61,024 bases of DNA from Agathobacter sp. (GCA_022772675.1 JALEZW010000019.1:1-61024); one strand, 5' to 3'. Shown: positions 1 to 7,875, counted from the stretch's first letter. The notes: generated by a model from the sequence alone, not told the origin. A program made the numbers and translations.

Positions 1-132
1 CCTCCATAATTGTAGTAAAATGCTCGCTTACTGCCAGATCCTAGCATCGGATCCTAGAGTAAAATGCTGGCATGTGTGATTACTACCATTATGGCCAATA
101 TATGATAAAAGGGGAATATACCCTTATATTAG

Positions 133-312
133 GCGCTTACCCAAGAACATCTTGAGCCAGATATAATAGCTGATATACCTATACCGGTTCCAAAAGATAG
201 GAGTGTTTTGGAGAAAATCGGAAATGCTGTCATTGAATCAATTGAAGAATTGGAAAAATCAATTAAGTCTCAGCGAGAAGCAAAAGAACTTTTATTAAGT
301 AAGCTCGAATAA
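133..312 (+). pseudogene. C-terminal remnant of a type I restriction specificity subunit (HsdS-like)
   Basis: An open frame that begins after a TAG codon at 130 and has no start codon encodes about 59 residues. They include ADIPIPVP, then a long helix (VLEKIGNAVIESIEELEKSI) and the ending AKELLLSKLE. This arrangement, a short proline/hydrophobic strand followed by a C-terminal coiled helix, is typical of the last segment of type I restriction S subunits, which choose the DNA target. The DNA-recognition domains are absent and no restriction or methylase subunit is visible in the window. I infer a dead fragment inside a decayed mobile region. A different protein with a C-terminal coiled coil is possible. 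Confidence 0.45.
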
Positions 313-365
313 AATCATAGTAGGGCCGGGTTAAATCTCTACCACTTTTCTCCCTGAAGACCGAT

Positions 366-407
366 GCCCCCTCTCACGCATATTTTCGCGAAATTGCAGA
401 GGGGGTA
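366..407 (+). repeat. CCCCCTCT/AGAGGGGG inverted repeat, terminator-like
   Basis: Eight-base arms CCCCCTCT and AGAGGGGG enclose about 23 bases and are followed only by a short TATTGTG stretch. It sits between the HsdS remnant and the capsid remnant and may be an old terminator. The rest of 313-530 shows no gene. Confidence 0.3.
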
Positions 408-515
408 TTGTGTTAACTTGGTTTTAGCAACTCGAATGGCTGAAATTTAGTAAAAATATTGAAATGCTGTGCGCGAAAAGTATTGCCGATTTGTGTAGAA
501 GTAGGGCTGCCTTGA

Positions 516-854
516 AATAGGGTAGATAACGTACAAATCACAGCACAGCCGGAATATGATATTCAATTCTGGAATGCAATGAGAAATAAGAAAGTAAGAG
601 AGGATATACTTGCTAAAGGCAGGGACACCAGTTCAGAATATATGCCGGATATTGAAGTGGGAACAAAGCCGATTGCATTTGGTGATTTCTCTTACTATTG
701 GATTGTGGGAAGAAAACCTGTATCGGTAAGAACACTGTTAGAGAAATTTGCAGTGTATGATCAGATTGGATATCTTGCATTTGAGTTTCTTGATGGGAAA
801 CTGGTAGGAAAAGAAGCAATCAAGGTTATTCAGATGGCAGATGCAAAGGAATAA
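516..854 (+). pseudogene. Internally deleted HK97-type phage major capsid gene remnant
   Basis: The frame is open from 516 to 854 but its first ATG is at 579. Before that ATG it reads EYDIQFWNAMRN, which looks like the start of the mature capsid domain in HK97-type proteins. The second half (IAFGDFSYYWIVGRKPVSV, then GYLAFEFLDGKLVGKEAIKV) matches the C-terminal end of such proteins, where a GDFSYYWI-like motif is usual. About 200 residues that should lie between are missing; the join falls near GRDTSS/EYMP. A full-length capsid protein is around 300-400 residues, so this 91-112 residue product cannot build a capsid. It marks a former prophage or a phage-derived scrap carried by the neighbouring integrative element. 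No other phage structural gene is present. Confidence 0.6.
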
Positions 855-1130
855 TCACATTTTTTATTAAAATTGTTTGATTTTATTTCTATTACCTTGA
901 ATGGGATATAAGCCCCTTGTATGGCATTTAGCTATAATGGGGGTTAATACCCCGTTTAATTTCGCTTTTTTGTGCGTGAAGGGGCGGCACCGTTGCCCTG
1001 TGCAAAAGCTGACAGAGATTTAGACCGCCCCTGGGGGCAAGTATCACAGAATCAGAGTGAAGATGACAAAAAAGAAATAACAGTACAAAGGAGTCAGCTG
1101 TGTGACCACCTTGTCGGAAGGAGAGATACT

Positions 1131-1340
1131 ATGAATGCAGAAAGCAACGAAACGCTTCCTGTTAGTGAGAAGTATATGCTCACCATCAAGGAGGCAGCAG
1201 CTTATTTTAATATCGGGATTAAAAAGATGAGAAGGATTGCAGAGGACAACCTTGGAACAGTGGCGGGGTTCTGTGGAAACAGGTTCCTAATCATCCGCCC
1301 GAAGTTTGAAGAATTCATCCTTAATTCTTCAGAAATATAG
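1131..1340 (+). CDS. xis: Tn916-type excisionase
   Basis: A 69-residue small basic DNA-binding protein. The start at ATG 1131 was chosen over the longer upstream frame because GGAAGGAG lies 7 bases before it. The sequence VSEKYMLTIKEAAAYFNIG, then KMRRIAEDN, and the ending NRFLIIRPKFEEFI match the winged-helix fold and wording of Tn916 Xis, whose usual length is about 67 residues. Excisionases of this family bend DNA at the element ends and steer the integrase towards excision. It is followed by a second Xis-like gene and the integrase, the usual order for Tn916-type recombination modules. The left part of the element appears decayed, so whether it is still used is unclear. Confidence 0.85.
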   Translation: MNAESNETLPVSEKYMLTIKEAAAYFNIGIKKMRRIAEDNLGTVAGFCGNRFLIIRPKFEEFILNSSEI

Positions 1341-1451
1341 TTCCTTTTATCTGCTGAAAGTAGTTGCTATTTCAGGGGTGTAGAGGGAATATACGATGAA
1401 CCCAATAAACCATTGAAAACAGCCACTTTTGGCAGAAAGGAATGTGATGTT

Positions 1452-1661
1452 ATGGCAAAGCCAAATCTAGCGGAAAAGGATATTTTGAACCCTTCGGAGG
1501 CAATTGAATATTTTGTTTTGAGCCGAAGAAAGTTCTATGATTTATTGAAAAATACGGATGGAGAAGATTTCTTGGCATACTACGGAGAACGCAAGCTGAT
1601 TATCCGTGTAGCCTTTGAAAAGTATTTATTACACCATCCAGAGTTAAGGAGGCAGATGTAA
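1452..1661 (+). CDS. Second excisionase-like small HTH protein
   Basis: A 69-residue protein from ATG 1452, preceded by AGAAAGGAA at a normal distance. NPSEAIEYFVLSRRKFYDLL and the closing RKLIIRVAFEKYLLHHPEL have the same layout as the excisionase upstream: a helix-turn-helix of the MerR/Xis type, then a strand ending in LIIR.xFE.Y. The two small genes are therefore probably paralogues. Its stop overlaps the first base of the integrase start (TAATG), so the two are translated together. It probably acts as an accessory directionality factor or a regulator of the integrase; the exact role is inferred. Confidence 0.65.
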   Translation: MAKPNLAEKDILNPSEAIEYFVLSRRKFYDLLKNTDGEDFLAYYGERKLIIRVAFEKYLLHHPELRRQM

Positions 1662-2935
1662 TGGCGAAAGCAGGAAGAGGGCAGACAAGGCGTGATTCCA
1701 AACGAAGAGTTCTTCGTCCGGGAGAGAGCGTCAGAGCAGATGGAAAATACCAATATAAATATCATATTGATGGCAAACCACATTTTGTCTACAGTTGGAA
1801 GTTAGAGCCTACGGATAAATTGCCAAAGGGCAAAAAGCCGTGCTTGTCACTCCGGGAATTGGAGAAACAGGTTAATTCTGAAATAGAAACACTTCCGAAT
1901 ATGGCAGATGGTCAAATGACGGTATGTGAACTTGTAGACCGATACCTCAAAACCAAGACGGGAGTAAGGCAAAGTACGAAACAGGGATATGTCACAGTGC
2001 AAAGAGTTCTTGCCAAAGAGCCTTTTGGCAAGAAAACAATTCGAAGTGTGAAAACATCAGATGCAAAGCTGTTTCTTATCAAGTTGCAACAGGAAGATAA
2101 GAAAAGCTACAGTCCCATTCACACAATCCGAGGAGTTTTAAGACCTGCCTTTCAGATGGCGGTGGATGACGATATTATAGTGAAAAATCCATTCGGATTT
2201 CAACTTGCCGGAGTTGTGGTAAATGATTCGGTTACAAGAGAGGCTATCAGTAAAGACCAGATGAGAAAGTACCTAAAGTTTGTGCATGACGATGTGGTGT
2301 ATTGCAAATATTATGAAGTGGTTTATATTCTATTTCATACAGGAATGCGAATATCCGAATTCTGCGGTCTGACACTGAAAGACATTGATTTGGAGAAGCG
2401 AATTGTTAACATTGACCATCAGCTACAAAGAACATCGGATATGCGCTATATCATCGAAACCACAAAAACAGATGCTGGAACAAGGAAACTTCCAATCACT
2501 GAGGATGTGGCACAGATGTTTCAGGCAATTATTGAGGACAGAGTACCTCCCAAGGTCGAAAAGGTGATTGATGGATATAGTGGATTCCTGTTCTACGATG
2601 AAAATGATATGCCTTTGGTGGCAATGCATTGGCAGCACCGATTCAATCATATGGTTGGCAGGTATAATGATATTTACCGGGTGCAGATGCCGAACATCAC
2701 GCCTCATGTGTGCCGACATACCTATTGCTCCAATATGGCAAAATCGAATCCAAAGACGCTGCAGTACCTCATGGGGCATTCGGATATTTCGGTTACAATG
2801 AATGTGTACACACATATCGGATTTGATGATGCTGAGGAAGAACTAAAACGGATGGAAGAGTTCCGAAAGGCACAGGCAGAGATTGAGAAGAAAAATGAGA
2901 AACCGATGTCGCAGAAAATGTTTAAGGTAGTTTAG
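1661..2935 (+). CDS. int: Tyrosine recombinase, Tn916-family integrase
   Basis: A 424-residue site-specific recombinase that would cut and rejoin DNA at element ends. The N-terminal 80 residues (DSKRRVLRPGESVRADGKY) form the arm-binding domain typical of Tn916-like integrases. The SAM-like core-binding domain follows at about 85-185. The catalytic domain shows the first arginine in HTGMRISEFCGL, a lysine in TKTDAGTRKLPI, the HxxR box HVCRHTYCSN, and LMGHSDISVTMNVYTH with the His and the nucleophilic Tyr. All catalytic residues are present and the length is normal, so the protein may be active. It overlaps the upstream small gene by one base. The other element end and its attachment site could not be identified. 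Confidence 0.92.
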   Translation: MAKAGRGQTRRDSKRRVLRPGESVRADGKYQYKYHIDGKPHFVYSWKLEPTDKLPKGKKPCLSLRELEKQVNSEIETLPNMADGQMTVCELVDRYLKTKTGVRQSTKQGYVTVQRVLAKEPFGKKTIRSVKTSDAKLFLIKLQQEDKKSYSPIHTIRGVLRPAFQMAVDDDIIVKNPFGFQLAGVVVNDSVTREAISKDQMRKYLKFVHDDVVYCKYYEVVYILFHTGMRISEFCGLTLKDIDLEKRIVNIDHQLQRTSDMRYIIETTKTDAGTRKLPITEDVAQMFQAIIEDRVPPKVEKVIDGYSGFLFYDENDMPLVAMHWQHRFNHMVGRYNDIYRVQMPNITPHVCRHTYCSNMAKSNPKTLQYLMGHSDISVTMNVYTHIGFDDAEEELKRMEEFRKAQAEIEKKNEKPMSQKMFKVV

Positions 2936-3020
2936 GTAAACTCAATTATTGATTTAGAAAAAATGTAAGATTACCGATATATAAGGTGTAGGATATTTGA
3001 AAAATTTTTCGAGTTGTTGT

Positions 3021-3047
3021 ATCACAAGATAAAAATTGTGATATAAT
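3021..3047 (+). promoter_or_regulatory. Operator dyad overlapping the -10 box of the XRE/ImmA/PIN operon
   Basis: A perfect 7-bp inverted repeat, ATCACAA and TTGTGAT separated by 8 bases, overlaps a consensus TATAAT at 3042-3047. It lies about 80 bases before the regulator gene. A repressor dimer bound here would block RNA polymerase, so autoregulation by the downstream XRE-like protein is likely. The region from 2936 to 3127 holds no other gene. Confidence 0.55.
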
Positions 3048-3127
3048 ATAAAAAAGTGGTGACAGAATGAGTGTTTTGTAGTATACTAAATCTGTTTATT
3101 TGTTAAGGAAGAGTAGGAGGTGTGCTT

Positions 3128-3472
3128 ATGCAATATATCGGTAGCGAGCTGCAAGATAGAATGAATTTGTTGGGCATTGATGTTTCTACTTTATCTGAAA
3201 TGACCTTTATGGATGAAGATGTACTTAAAGATATTTTAAACAACAAGCAAGCATATGAGGATATTGATGAGTTTGACTTATCTTTAATATGCAGTGCTCT
3301 TCATTGTGATGCTCTTTATTTTATTGATGGTGAAGTAAGAAATAAAGACCTGCTTGTTTCGACAATGAACAGGGGTAAAGACTCTGTGAAGTCAAAAAAT
3401 GTAAAAGCAAAAATTCAAGATTTTATGAATGATTATGCTTTTGTTAATGAGATATTGTTGGAAGAGGCGTAG
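3128..3472 (+). CDS. XRE-like helix-turn-helix protein, first gene of the ImmA/PIN operon
   Basis: A 114-residue acidic protein. ATG 3128 is preferred to GTG 3122 because AGGAGG is placed 7 bases ahead of it. Residues 5-70 (ELQDRMNLLGIDVSTLSEMT...LKDILNNK...LSLICSALHCD) have the spacing of a Cro/XRE helix-turn-helix domain with its usual 'what counts as one helix after another' pattern, although the match is not strong. The C-terminal half is charged and could hold a protease cleavage site or a toxin-binding region. It is followed after 23 bases by an ImmA-type protease. In such pairs the protease commonly destroys the repressor after a signal, which releases expression of the operon. Confidence 0.6.
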   Translation: MQYIGSELQDRMNLLGIDVSTLSEMTFMDEDVLKDILNNKQAYEDIDEFDLSLICSALHCDALYFIDGEVRNKDLLVSTMNRGKDSVKSKNVKAKIQDFMNDYAFVNEILLEEA

Positions 3473-3495
3473 TTTTATAGAAAAGAGGTATTCTT

Positions 3496-4251
3496 TTGAC
3501 AAGAAATGTTCTTGAAGCAGTTAATAAAGCCAGGGAATTCTTTGAAATAGAAGACTTCCCTGGCAATTTTTTTGCACGACTAGAAGAAGTAGATTATATC
3601 AACAAGTATAACTTGTTACTTTTTAAGGAAGATTTAGATAAGCTTTCGGGGTTTATAGGATATGGAAATGGAGATATGTCCGTAATATGTATAAATTATA
3701 AGCGACCTATAGGACATCAAAATTTTACATTAGCACATGAAATTGGACATTGGTTTTTGCACAAAGGGAAAAGCTTATCAGATGATGACTTGGTATTGTA
3801 TTCATCGGATGTTTTAGAGAAAGAAGCTAATGAATTTGCAAAAGAATTATTATACCCGGGAGAATTCTTATTAAGAGATTATTACTATGCGATAAAGCAT
3901 GATTTGTTTGTTCCTGAAAACAGAGCGGCACTGGGTGAGTTTGTAAATGAGTTATGTCATAAATATTGTTTAAGTTTTGATTTAGTGTTGCGAAGTTTGT
4001 TGTATAAGAATAGACAAGCACAAAAGTACAAAGAGATTAGGAAACAAATTGAGAAGGCTATAGGTGGCGGTGTAGGAGAAATATTTGATAAGGATTTTTA
4101 TGTTCCTAATATTGAATTACCTCAATATCAGCAACTTCGGACCCCATATGACCAATTGAAGAAAAAGGTTGATGCTCTTGTTGAAAGGAAAAAAATCAGT
4201 TCTGCAACAGGTGACTCAATAAAGTTTAGAAATAGAATGGAGAATGAATAA
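3496..4251 (+). CDS. ImmA/IrrE family metallopeptidase
   Basis: A 251-residue putative zinc peptidase that starts at TTG 3496 behind AGAGGT. The signature is LAHEIGHWFLH at about residues 80-90 (the HEIGH zinc-binding motif), followed by KEANEFAKELLYP, whose glutamate is the usual third ligand. This layout is that of ImmA/IrrE (COG2856) proteins, which cut XRE repressors in ICEBs1 and related elements. The last 60 residues are rich in lysine and may contact the partner. The gene lies between an XRE-like gene and a PIN-domain gene and overlaps the latter (TAATG), so the three form one operon. Role in a defence or toxin-antitoxin switch is inferred from this arrangement. Confidence 0.8.
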   Translation: MTRNVLEAVNKAREFFEIEDFPGNFFARLEEVDYINKYNLLLFKEDLDKLSGFIGYGNGDMSVICINYKRPIGHQNFTLAHEIGHWFLHKGKSLSDDDLVLYSSDVLEKEANEFAKELLYPGEFLLRDYYYAIKHDLFVPENRAALGEFVNELCHKYCLSFDLVLRSLLYKNRQAQKYKEIRKQIEKAIGGGVGEIFDKDFYVPNIELPQYQQLRTPYDQLKKKVDALVERKKISSATGDSIKFRNRMENE

Positions 4252-4829
4252 TGTATTATTTGGTGGATACAAATGTATTTCTTCATGCTATTAATGACAA
4301 TATATATTCTGTAGCTGAGTTCTGCAAAAATAATAATACGGATGTAACTATTACAGATACTATTTTAAATGAACTGGAACCAGGATATTATCTATCATTA
4401 GAAGATGAAACTGCTAAGCAAGTATACAATAGCGTGAGTAATCTTGCTCATGGGACAATGGGATTAAAGGTTATACGTATTATTAACATCGCTGACATCC
4501 CTGGGGCAAAGGAAGAACTTAAGAAAATAAGGGATAGATATTATATGTGGATGCGTAATGGTACATATTTGCAGTCTTTGGTTGAAGAGGGGAAAATAAC
4601 AGCTGAAGAAATTAGGAAAAAGAGTTTTAGAAATAAAGATCTTGGGGAATGTGAACTTATAGCAATTGCCAAAACTGCTAAAGAAGACTATGAGATTGTT
4701 ACAAATGATAAGGGAAGAGTGTTTTTGCATCCTGAACAGAACATATTTGATGACTATGCTTCAAACGAGGGATTGACAGTTTTGAGCAGTGGGGAATGGT
4801 TAAATAAAATAGGTTACAAAACGGAGTAA
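4251..4829 (+). CDS. PIN-domain nuclease-like protein
   Basis: A 192-residue protein beginning YYLVDTNVFLH, the classic first strand of a PIN domain with Asp6 as metal ligand. Further acidic positions appear in TDTILNELE, in NKDLGECELIAIA and in VTNDKG, giving the usual set of four acids around the Mg2+ site. PIN domains are RNases and are the toxic part of many toxin-antitoxin systems. The start codon overlaps the stop of the ImmA-type peptidase gene. A terminator hairpin follows 15 bases after the stop. I infer a three-gene toxin-type or phage-defence cassette in which the XRE-like and ImmA-like proteins control the nuclease. Confidence 0.75.
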   Translation: MYYLVDTNVFLHAINDNIYSVAEFCKNNNTDVTITDTILNELEPGYYLSLEDETAKQVYNSVSNLAHGTMGLKVIRIINIADIPGAKEELKKIRDRYYMWMRNGTYLQSLVEEGKITAEEIRKKSFRNKDLGECELIAIAKTAKEDYEIVTNDKGRVFLHPEQNIFDDYASNEGLTVLSSGEWLNKIGYKTE

Positions 4830-4844
4830 ATTTATAAGTGCAGG

Positions 4845-4868
4845 GGTCGTCGGTATGACGACCTTTTT
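4845..4868 (+). terminator. Intrinsic terminator of the XRE/ImmA/PIN operon
   Basis: Arms GGTCGTC and GACGACC around a five-base loop, followed directly by TTTTT. Confidence 0.85.
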
Positions 4869-4894
4869 GCTAATTTTGATACAATGTAGAATTC

Positions 4895-4926
4895 TTAGTA
4901 GTAAAACGCCCCCATTTTACTACTAA
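4895..4926. repeat. Perfect 12-bp inverted repeat
   Basis: Arms TTAGTAGTAAAA and TTTTACTACTAA enclose the eight bases CGCCCCCA. No T-run follows, so this is not a normal terminator. It could be a recombinase or relaxase binding site left from a mobile element. TAGTAAAATGC words of similar type occur at about 12-75. Apart from the small frame at 5055 I see nothing else in 4927-5320. Confidence 0.4.
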
Positions 4927-5054
4927 CAGGTAGTCACAACTTGCTGAATATTGCTCTGATTTGCCACATTACGTCATTTCAGAGCAAAACATAAAACTCC
5001 CAGAATCCCTTGCAAAACAGGGCATTTCCGGGCAAATCAAGGAGAAACAAAACA

Positions 5055-5126
5055 ATGATAAAAGTATTTTTCATCTGCCACGGCAGGGCTTTGGGTACAG
5101 TTATATGTGGCGATGAAGTGCGATAA
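5055..5126 (+). pseudogene. Very short remnant starting like a phosphatase
   Basis: A 23-codon frame with a good ribosome binding site (AAGGAG 12 bases upstream) begins MIKVFFICHG, which resembles the first strand and P-loop start of low-molecular-weight protein phosphatases. The following CxxxxxR loop is not completed and the frame stops at once. It is probably a truncated gene; it could equally be a chance leader peptide. Confidence 0.2.
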
Positions 5127-5387
5127 AGTGGGGCAAATCGTGGTGGAGTGATAGGTTGTGGACTACGGTTTTTATACGGATGAGGATAGCAAAATAATGA
5201 GATGAAATGTGTAGTTGTCCTATGAATAAATGTGGAAGTAGCAGGCGCAAAAAGACCTGCTATTTTTATGTTGTAACGTGGCGATTTGTATTGTAAATGT
5301 TGCACACGGATGATATAATTTTGAACATAGGAAAGAAAAAAAGAAATAGAAGAACTTAATAGAATTTATAAGAGCAATCGAGCACAA

Positions 5388-6767
5388 TTGGTAGCAGTTT
5401 ACGGACGAAGAAGGGTTGGAAAAACATACCTGGTGGATGAGGCGTTCAAAGGATTGATAACATTTAGACACGCTGGATTATCTCCGGTAGAAGTGGAGAA
5501 AGGAGCTTCTGCAAGTCCATTAAAGGCACAGCTAAAACATTTTTATAATTCTTTGTTACTTCATGGAATGAAGAAAGATGAATGTCCGGATAATTGGCTG
5601 GATGCATTTTTGTTGTTGGAGATGTTTTTGGAAAGCAGGAATACTGCAAAAAAGCAAATTGTATTTTTGGATGAGCTTCCATGGATGGATACGCATAAAT
5701 CAGGGTTTATTACTGCGTTTGAAGGATTCTGGAATACGTGGGGATGCCACAGAGATAATCTTATTGTTATTATTTGCGGTAGTGCAACTTCATGGATTAC
5801 GGATAATTTAATCAATAATCATGGTGGTTTATATAACAGACTTACATTTGAGATGAAATTATCACCATTTTCATTGAGAGAATGTGAACAGTATTTTGAG
5901 GCTGAAGGAATAAAGCTATCACGCTATGATATTACGCAAGCTTATATGATTACCGGAGGTATTCCATATTACTTGAGTTATTTCAAAAAAGGAAAAAGTT
6001 TACCGCAAAATATAGATGAATTGTTTTTTACAAAAAATGCAAAACTGAAGAATGAGTTTGAACGATTATTTTTCTCTATATTCAATCGTCCGGAAATAAT
6101 GATATCCGTTGTTAAATTTTTGAGCACTCGGAATGCCGGATATACAAGAAGTGAGATTGCGTCTGGAGTTGGATGTTCTTTGGGGGGAACTTTTTCTCAA
6201 GCACTAAATGCATTGATTGAAAGCGATTTTATTGTAAAATATGTTCCGTTTGGATATAGCAAAAGAATGGAGCACTATAAATTAGTGGATCCCTTTTGCA
6301 TGTTTTATATCAAATTTGTGGAAAACAAGACTAAGTTGAATGAATCATTCTGGCAGCATAATCAAGTTGCACAAAGTGTGGTTTCTTGGAGAGGATTTGC
6401 ATTTGAAAGTGTTTGCTTCAATCATATTAACCGGATTAAGCAGGCTCTTGAAATCGGTGGAGTGAGTGCAACGTATTCTGCGTGGTCTAAAAGAGAAGAT
6501 GATACAGAGGGAACACAAGTTGATTTGATTATTGAGAGAAAAGATAATGTTGTAAATATGTGTGAGATAAAATTTTATGGAAATGACTTTAGTGTAAGTA
6601 AAGATTATCATAAGACGCTAATAAATAGACAGGAATTGTTATCAAAAGAGTTGTCTCCAAAAGTGAATATTCACAATACTCTGATTACCACATATGGTCT
6701 TAAAGATAATGAGTATAGTAGCGATTTTGACAGTGTTATTACTTTAGATGATTTGTTTGCAGAATAA
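5388..6767 (+). CDS. AAA ATPase with a C-terminal DUF234-type nuclease-fold domain, N-terminus damaged
   Basis: A 459-residue protein from TTG 5388. The P-loop lies unusually close to the N-terminus (YGRRRVGKTYLV, residues 5-16), and FLDELPWMD is the Walker B. The C-terminal part has VDLIIERKDN...CEIKFYG, the D...ExK pattern of the DUF234 PD-(D/E)XK-like domain that accompanies this ATPase class. Family members normally start about 20 residues earlier. Here the expected residues are readable as NIGKKK in one frame and EIEELNRIYKSNRAQL in another, separated by a run of seven A at 5336-5342. One extra A therefore seems to have removed the native start. A TATAAT at 5313 lies just before the old start. 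Function unknown; these ATPases are common near mobile elements. Confidence 0.7.
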   Translation: MVAVYGRRRVGKTYLVDEAFKGLITFRHAGLSPVEVEKGASASPLKAQLKHFYNSLLLHGMKKDECPDNWLDAFLLLEMFLESRNTAKKQIVFLDELPWMDTHKSGFITAFEGFWNTWGCHRDNLIVIICGSATSWITDNLINNHGGLYNRLTFEMKLSPFSLRECEQYFEAEGIKLSRYDITQAYMITGGIPYYLSYFKKGKSLPQNIDELFFTKNAKLKNEFERLFFSIFNRPEIMISVVKFLSTRNAGYTRSEIASGVGCSLGGTFSQALNALIESDFIVKYVPFGYSKRMEHYKLVDPFCMFYIKFVENKTKLNESFWQHNQVAQSVVSWRGFAFESVCFNHINRIKQALEIGGVSATYSAWSKREDDTEGTQVDLIIERKDNVVNMCEIKFYGNDFSVSKDYHKTLINRQELLSKELSPKVNIHNTLITTYGLKDNEYSSDFDSVITLDDLFAE

Positions 6768-6775
6768 AATTGTAA

Positions 6776-6814
6776 TCAGCCCTGAATGACGAAAAAAGTT
6801 GTTCGGGGCTGATA
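6776..6814 (+). terminator. Hairpin after the AAA ATPase gene
   Basis: ATCAGCCCTGAA pairs with TTCGGGGCTGAT around about 15 bases that contain an A-run. It starts 9 bases after the stop. There is no long T-run, so it may act in both directions only weakly. Confidence 0.5.
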
Positions 6815-6831
6815 TTGATTTTAGCGATTGG

Positions 6832-7393
6832 AATACAGAGTTTTGAAAAGCTCATAGATGGAAACTATTTTATGTTGATAAAACATCTTTTATAAAAGAA
6901 TGGTGGGAAAGCGGAGATGATGTGACATTGATTAACCGTCCCCGCCGTTTTGGAAAGACCCTGAATGTATGAACTGGCACTTACCAATTATGAGGTGGAG
7001 TGCATGTTCGAAGAAATGATACATGATTGGTTTATGGAAGTGGAAGAGGATTACAATGATTTTATAAAAGCAATGCTTCAGAATGACATTAAGGCGATGA
7101 ATGCATACATGAACCGTGTGTCACTCAGTACTTTCAGCTACTTTGATACCGGAAAAAGACCATCCGGGGAAGAACCGGAACGCTTCTATCATGGAATTGT
7201 GTTAGGCTTGATTGTGGATTTGCAGGACAGATATCTTATCACATCCAACCGGGAAAGTGGTTTCGGAAGATATGATGTCATGCTGGAACCCAAAAATCTG
7301 GAAGAGGATGATGCCATCATCTATATCCATATTAGGAGGAGGGAAAAGAAAGAGCAGGCGGTTGCAATCAATAAGGCTCTTTCATTAGATTAG
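6832..7393 (+). pseudogene. Decayed AAA-ATPase / PD-(D/E)XK (DUF1703-type) gene
   Basis: The first part reads IGIQSFEKLIDGNYF, then in a second frame VDKTSFIKEWW and INRPRRFGKTLN, which is the N-terminal AAA-ATPase-like domain of a widespread family. A base is missing after NYF, and TGA follows LNV. The remainder (ORF from 6965) begins at YELALTNYEVECMF and ends with YDVMLEPKN...AIIYIHIRR, the nuclease-like C-terminal domain with its D and E positions. Several hundred residues between the two parts are deleted. A second wreck of the same family lies at 57982-58623, so this gene family has been lost repeatedly here. Confidence 0.7.
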
Positions 7394-7432
7394 TACGATT
7401 CGTACCGAACGTACCATCGAAAATGATGACAT

Positions 7433-7467
7433 AAAAAACGGGAAGCCCAGTAAAATCAAGGCTTCCC
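7433..7467 (-). terminator. Terminator of tRNA-Leu(CAG)
   Basis: GGGAAGCC and GGCTTCCC form an 8-bp stem. On the minus strand it is followed by a T-run (A-run at 7433-7438 on the plus strand). It lies 16 bases beyond the 3' end of the tRNA gene. Confidence 0.85.
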
Positions 7468-7482
7468 AACATTAAAAACCAT

Positions 7483-7565
7483 GCAGGAGATGGGACTTGA
7501 ACCCACACGATATTGCTACCACAGGCACCTGAAGCCTGCGCGTCTGCCAATTCCGCCACTCCTGC
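7483..7565 (-). tRNA. tRNA-Leu (anticodon CAG)
   Basis: The 83-base gene has a 7-bp acceptor stem (GCAGGAG/CTCCTGC), a long variable arm as expected for leucine, a T arm with GGTTCAA, and an anticodon stem CAGGC/GCCTG with loop TTCAGGT. CCA is not encoded. Its 3' end faces the decayed mobile region at 1-7.4 kb, which is where tyrosine integrases often insert. Confidence 0.95.
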
Positions 7566-7576
7566 GAACAAATGCT

Positions 7577-7605
7577 ATTTTATCGGATTTCGATGCATAT
7601 GTCAA
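7577..7605 (-). promoter_or_regulatory. Sigma-70-type promoter of tRNA-Leu(CAG)
   Basis: On the minus strand TTGACA (plus 7600-7605) is followed by 17 bases and TAAAAT (plus 7577-7582), about 12 bases before the tRNA. Confidence 0.85.
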
Positions 7606-7651
7606 GAAAAAAATAAATTTTTTTAACAATTAAAAAAATAAAAAAATTTCC

Positions 7652-7680
7652 TTGACATTTACATATCGGTTTGGTATTAT
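7652..7680 (+). promoter_or_regulatory. Sigma-70-type promoter of tRNA-Leu(AAG)
   Basis: TTGACA at 7652, a 17-base spacer, then TATTAT at 7675, 20 bases before the tRNA. It diverges from the promoter of the other leucine tRNA. Confidence 0.85.
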
Positions 7681-7699
7681 ATACAAGTCGCTAAGACAT

Positions 7700-7783
7700 G
7701 CGGAAGTGTCGGAACTGGCAGACGAGCAAGACTAAGGATCTTGTGATCAATGCGATCGTGTGGGTTCAAGTCCCATCTTCCGC
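7700..7783 (+). tRNA. tRNA-Leu (anticodon AAG)
   Basis: An 84-base gene with acceptor stem GCGGAAG/CTTCCGC, long variable arm, and anticodon stem CAAGA/TCTTG around loop CTAAGGA, which gives anticodon AAG. An A at the wobble position in a leucine tRNA is less common in bacteria than GAG. CCA is not encoded. Confidence 0.93.
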
Positions 7784-7797
7784 ATCTAAATAAATTA

Positions 7798-7826
7798 AGA
7801 GGAAGCCGATTCGGTTTCCTCTTTTT
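7798..7826 (+). terminator. Terminator of tRNA-Leu(AAG)
   Basis: AGAGGAA-gCCGA pairs with TCGG-TTTCCTCT, followed by TTTTT. It begins 15 bases after the tRNA. Confidence 0.85.
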
Positions 7827-7875
7827 GCTATAACAGGAATTACAAAATTATAAGTAAGGGCTTACGAACAGGCTT

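Noticed and set aside
4979..5471. Minus-strand frames between the PIN operon and the AAA ATPase
   Set aside because: No ribosome binding site, no recognisable protein, and one overlaps the conserved ATPase P-loop region.
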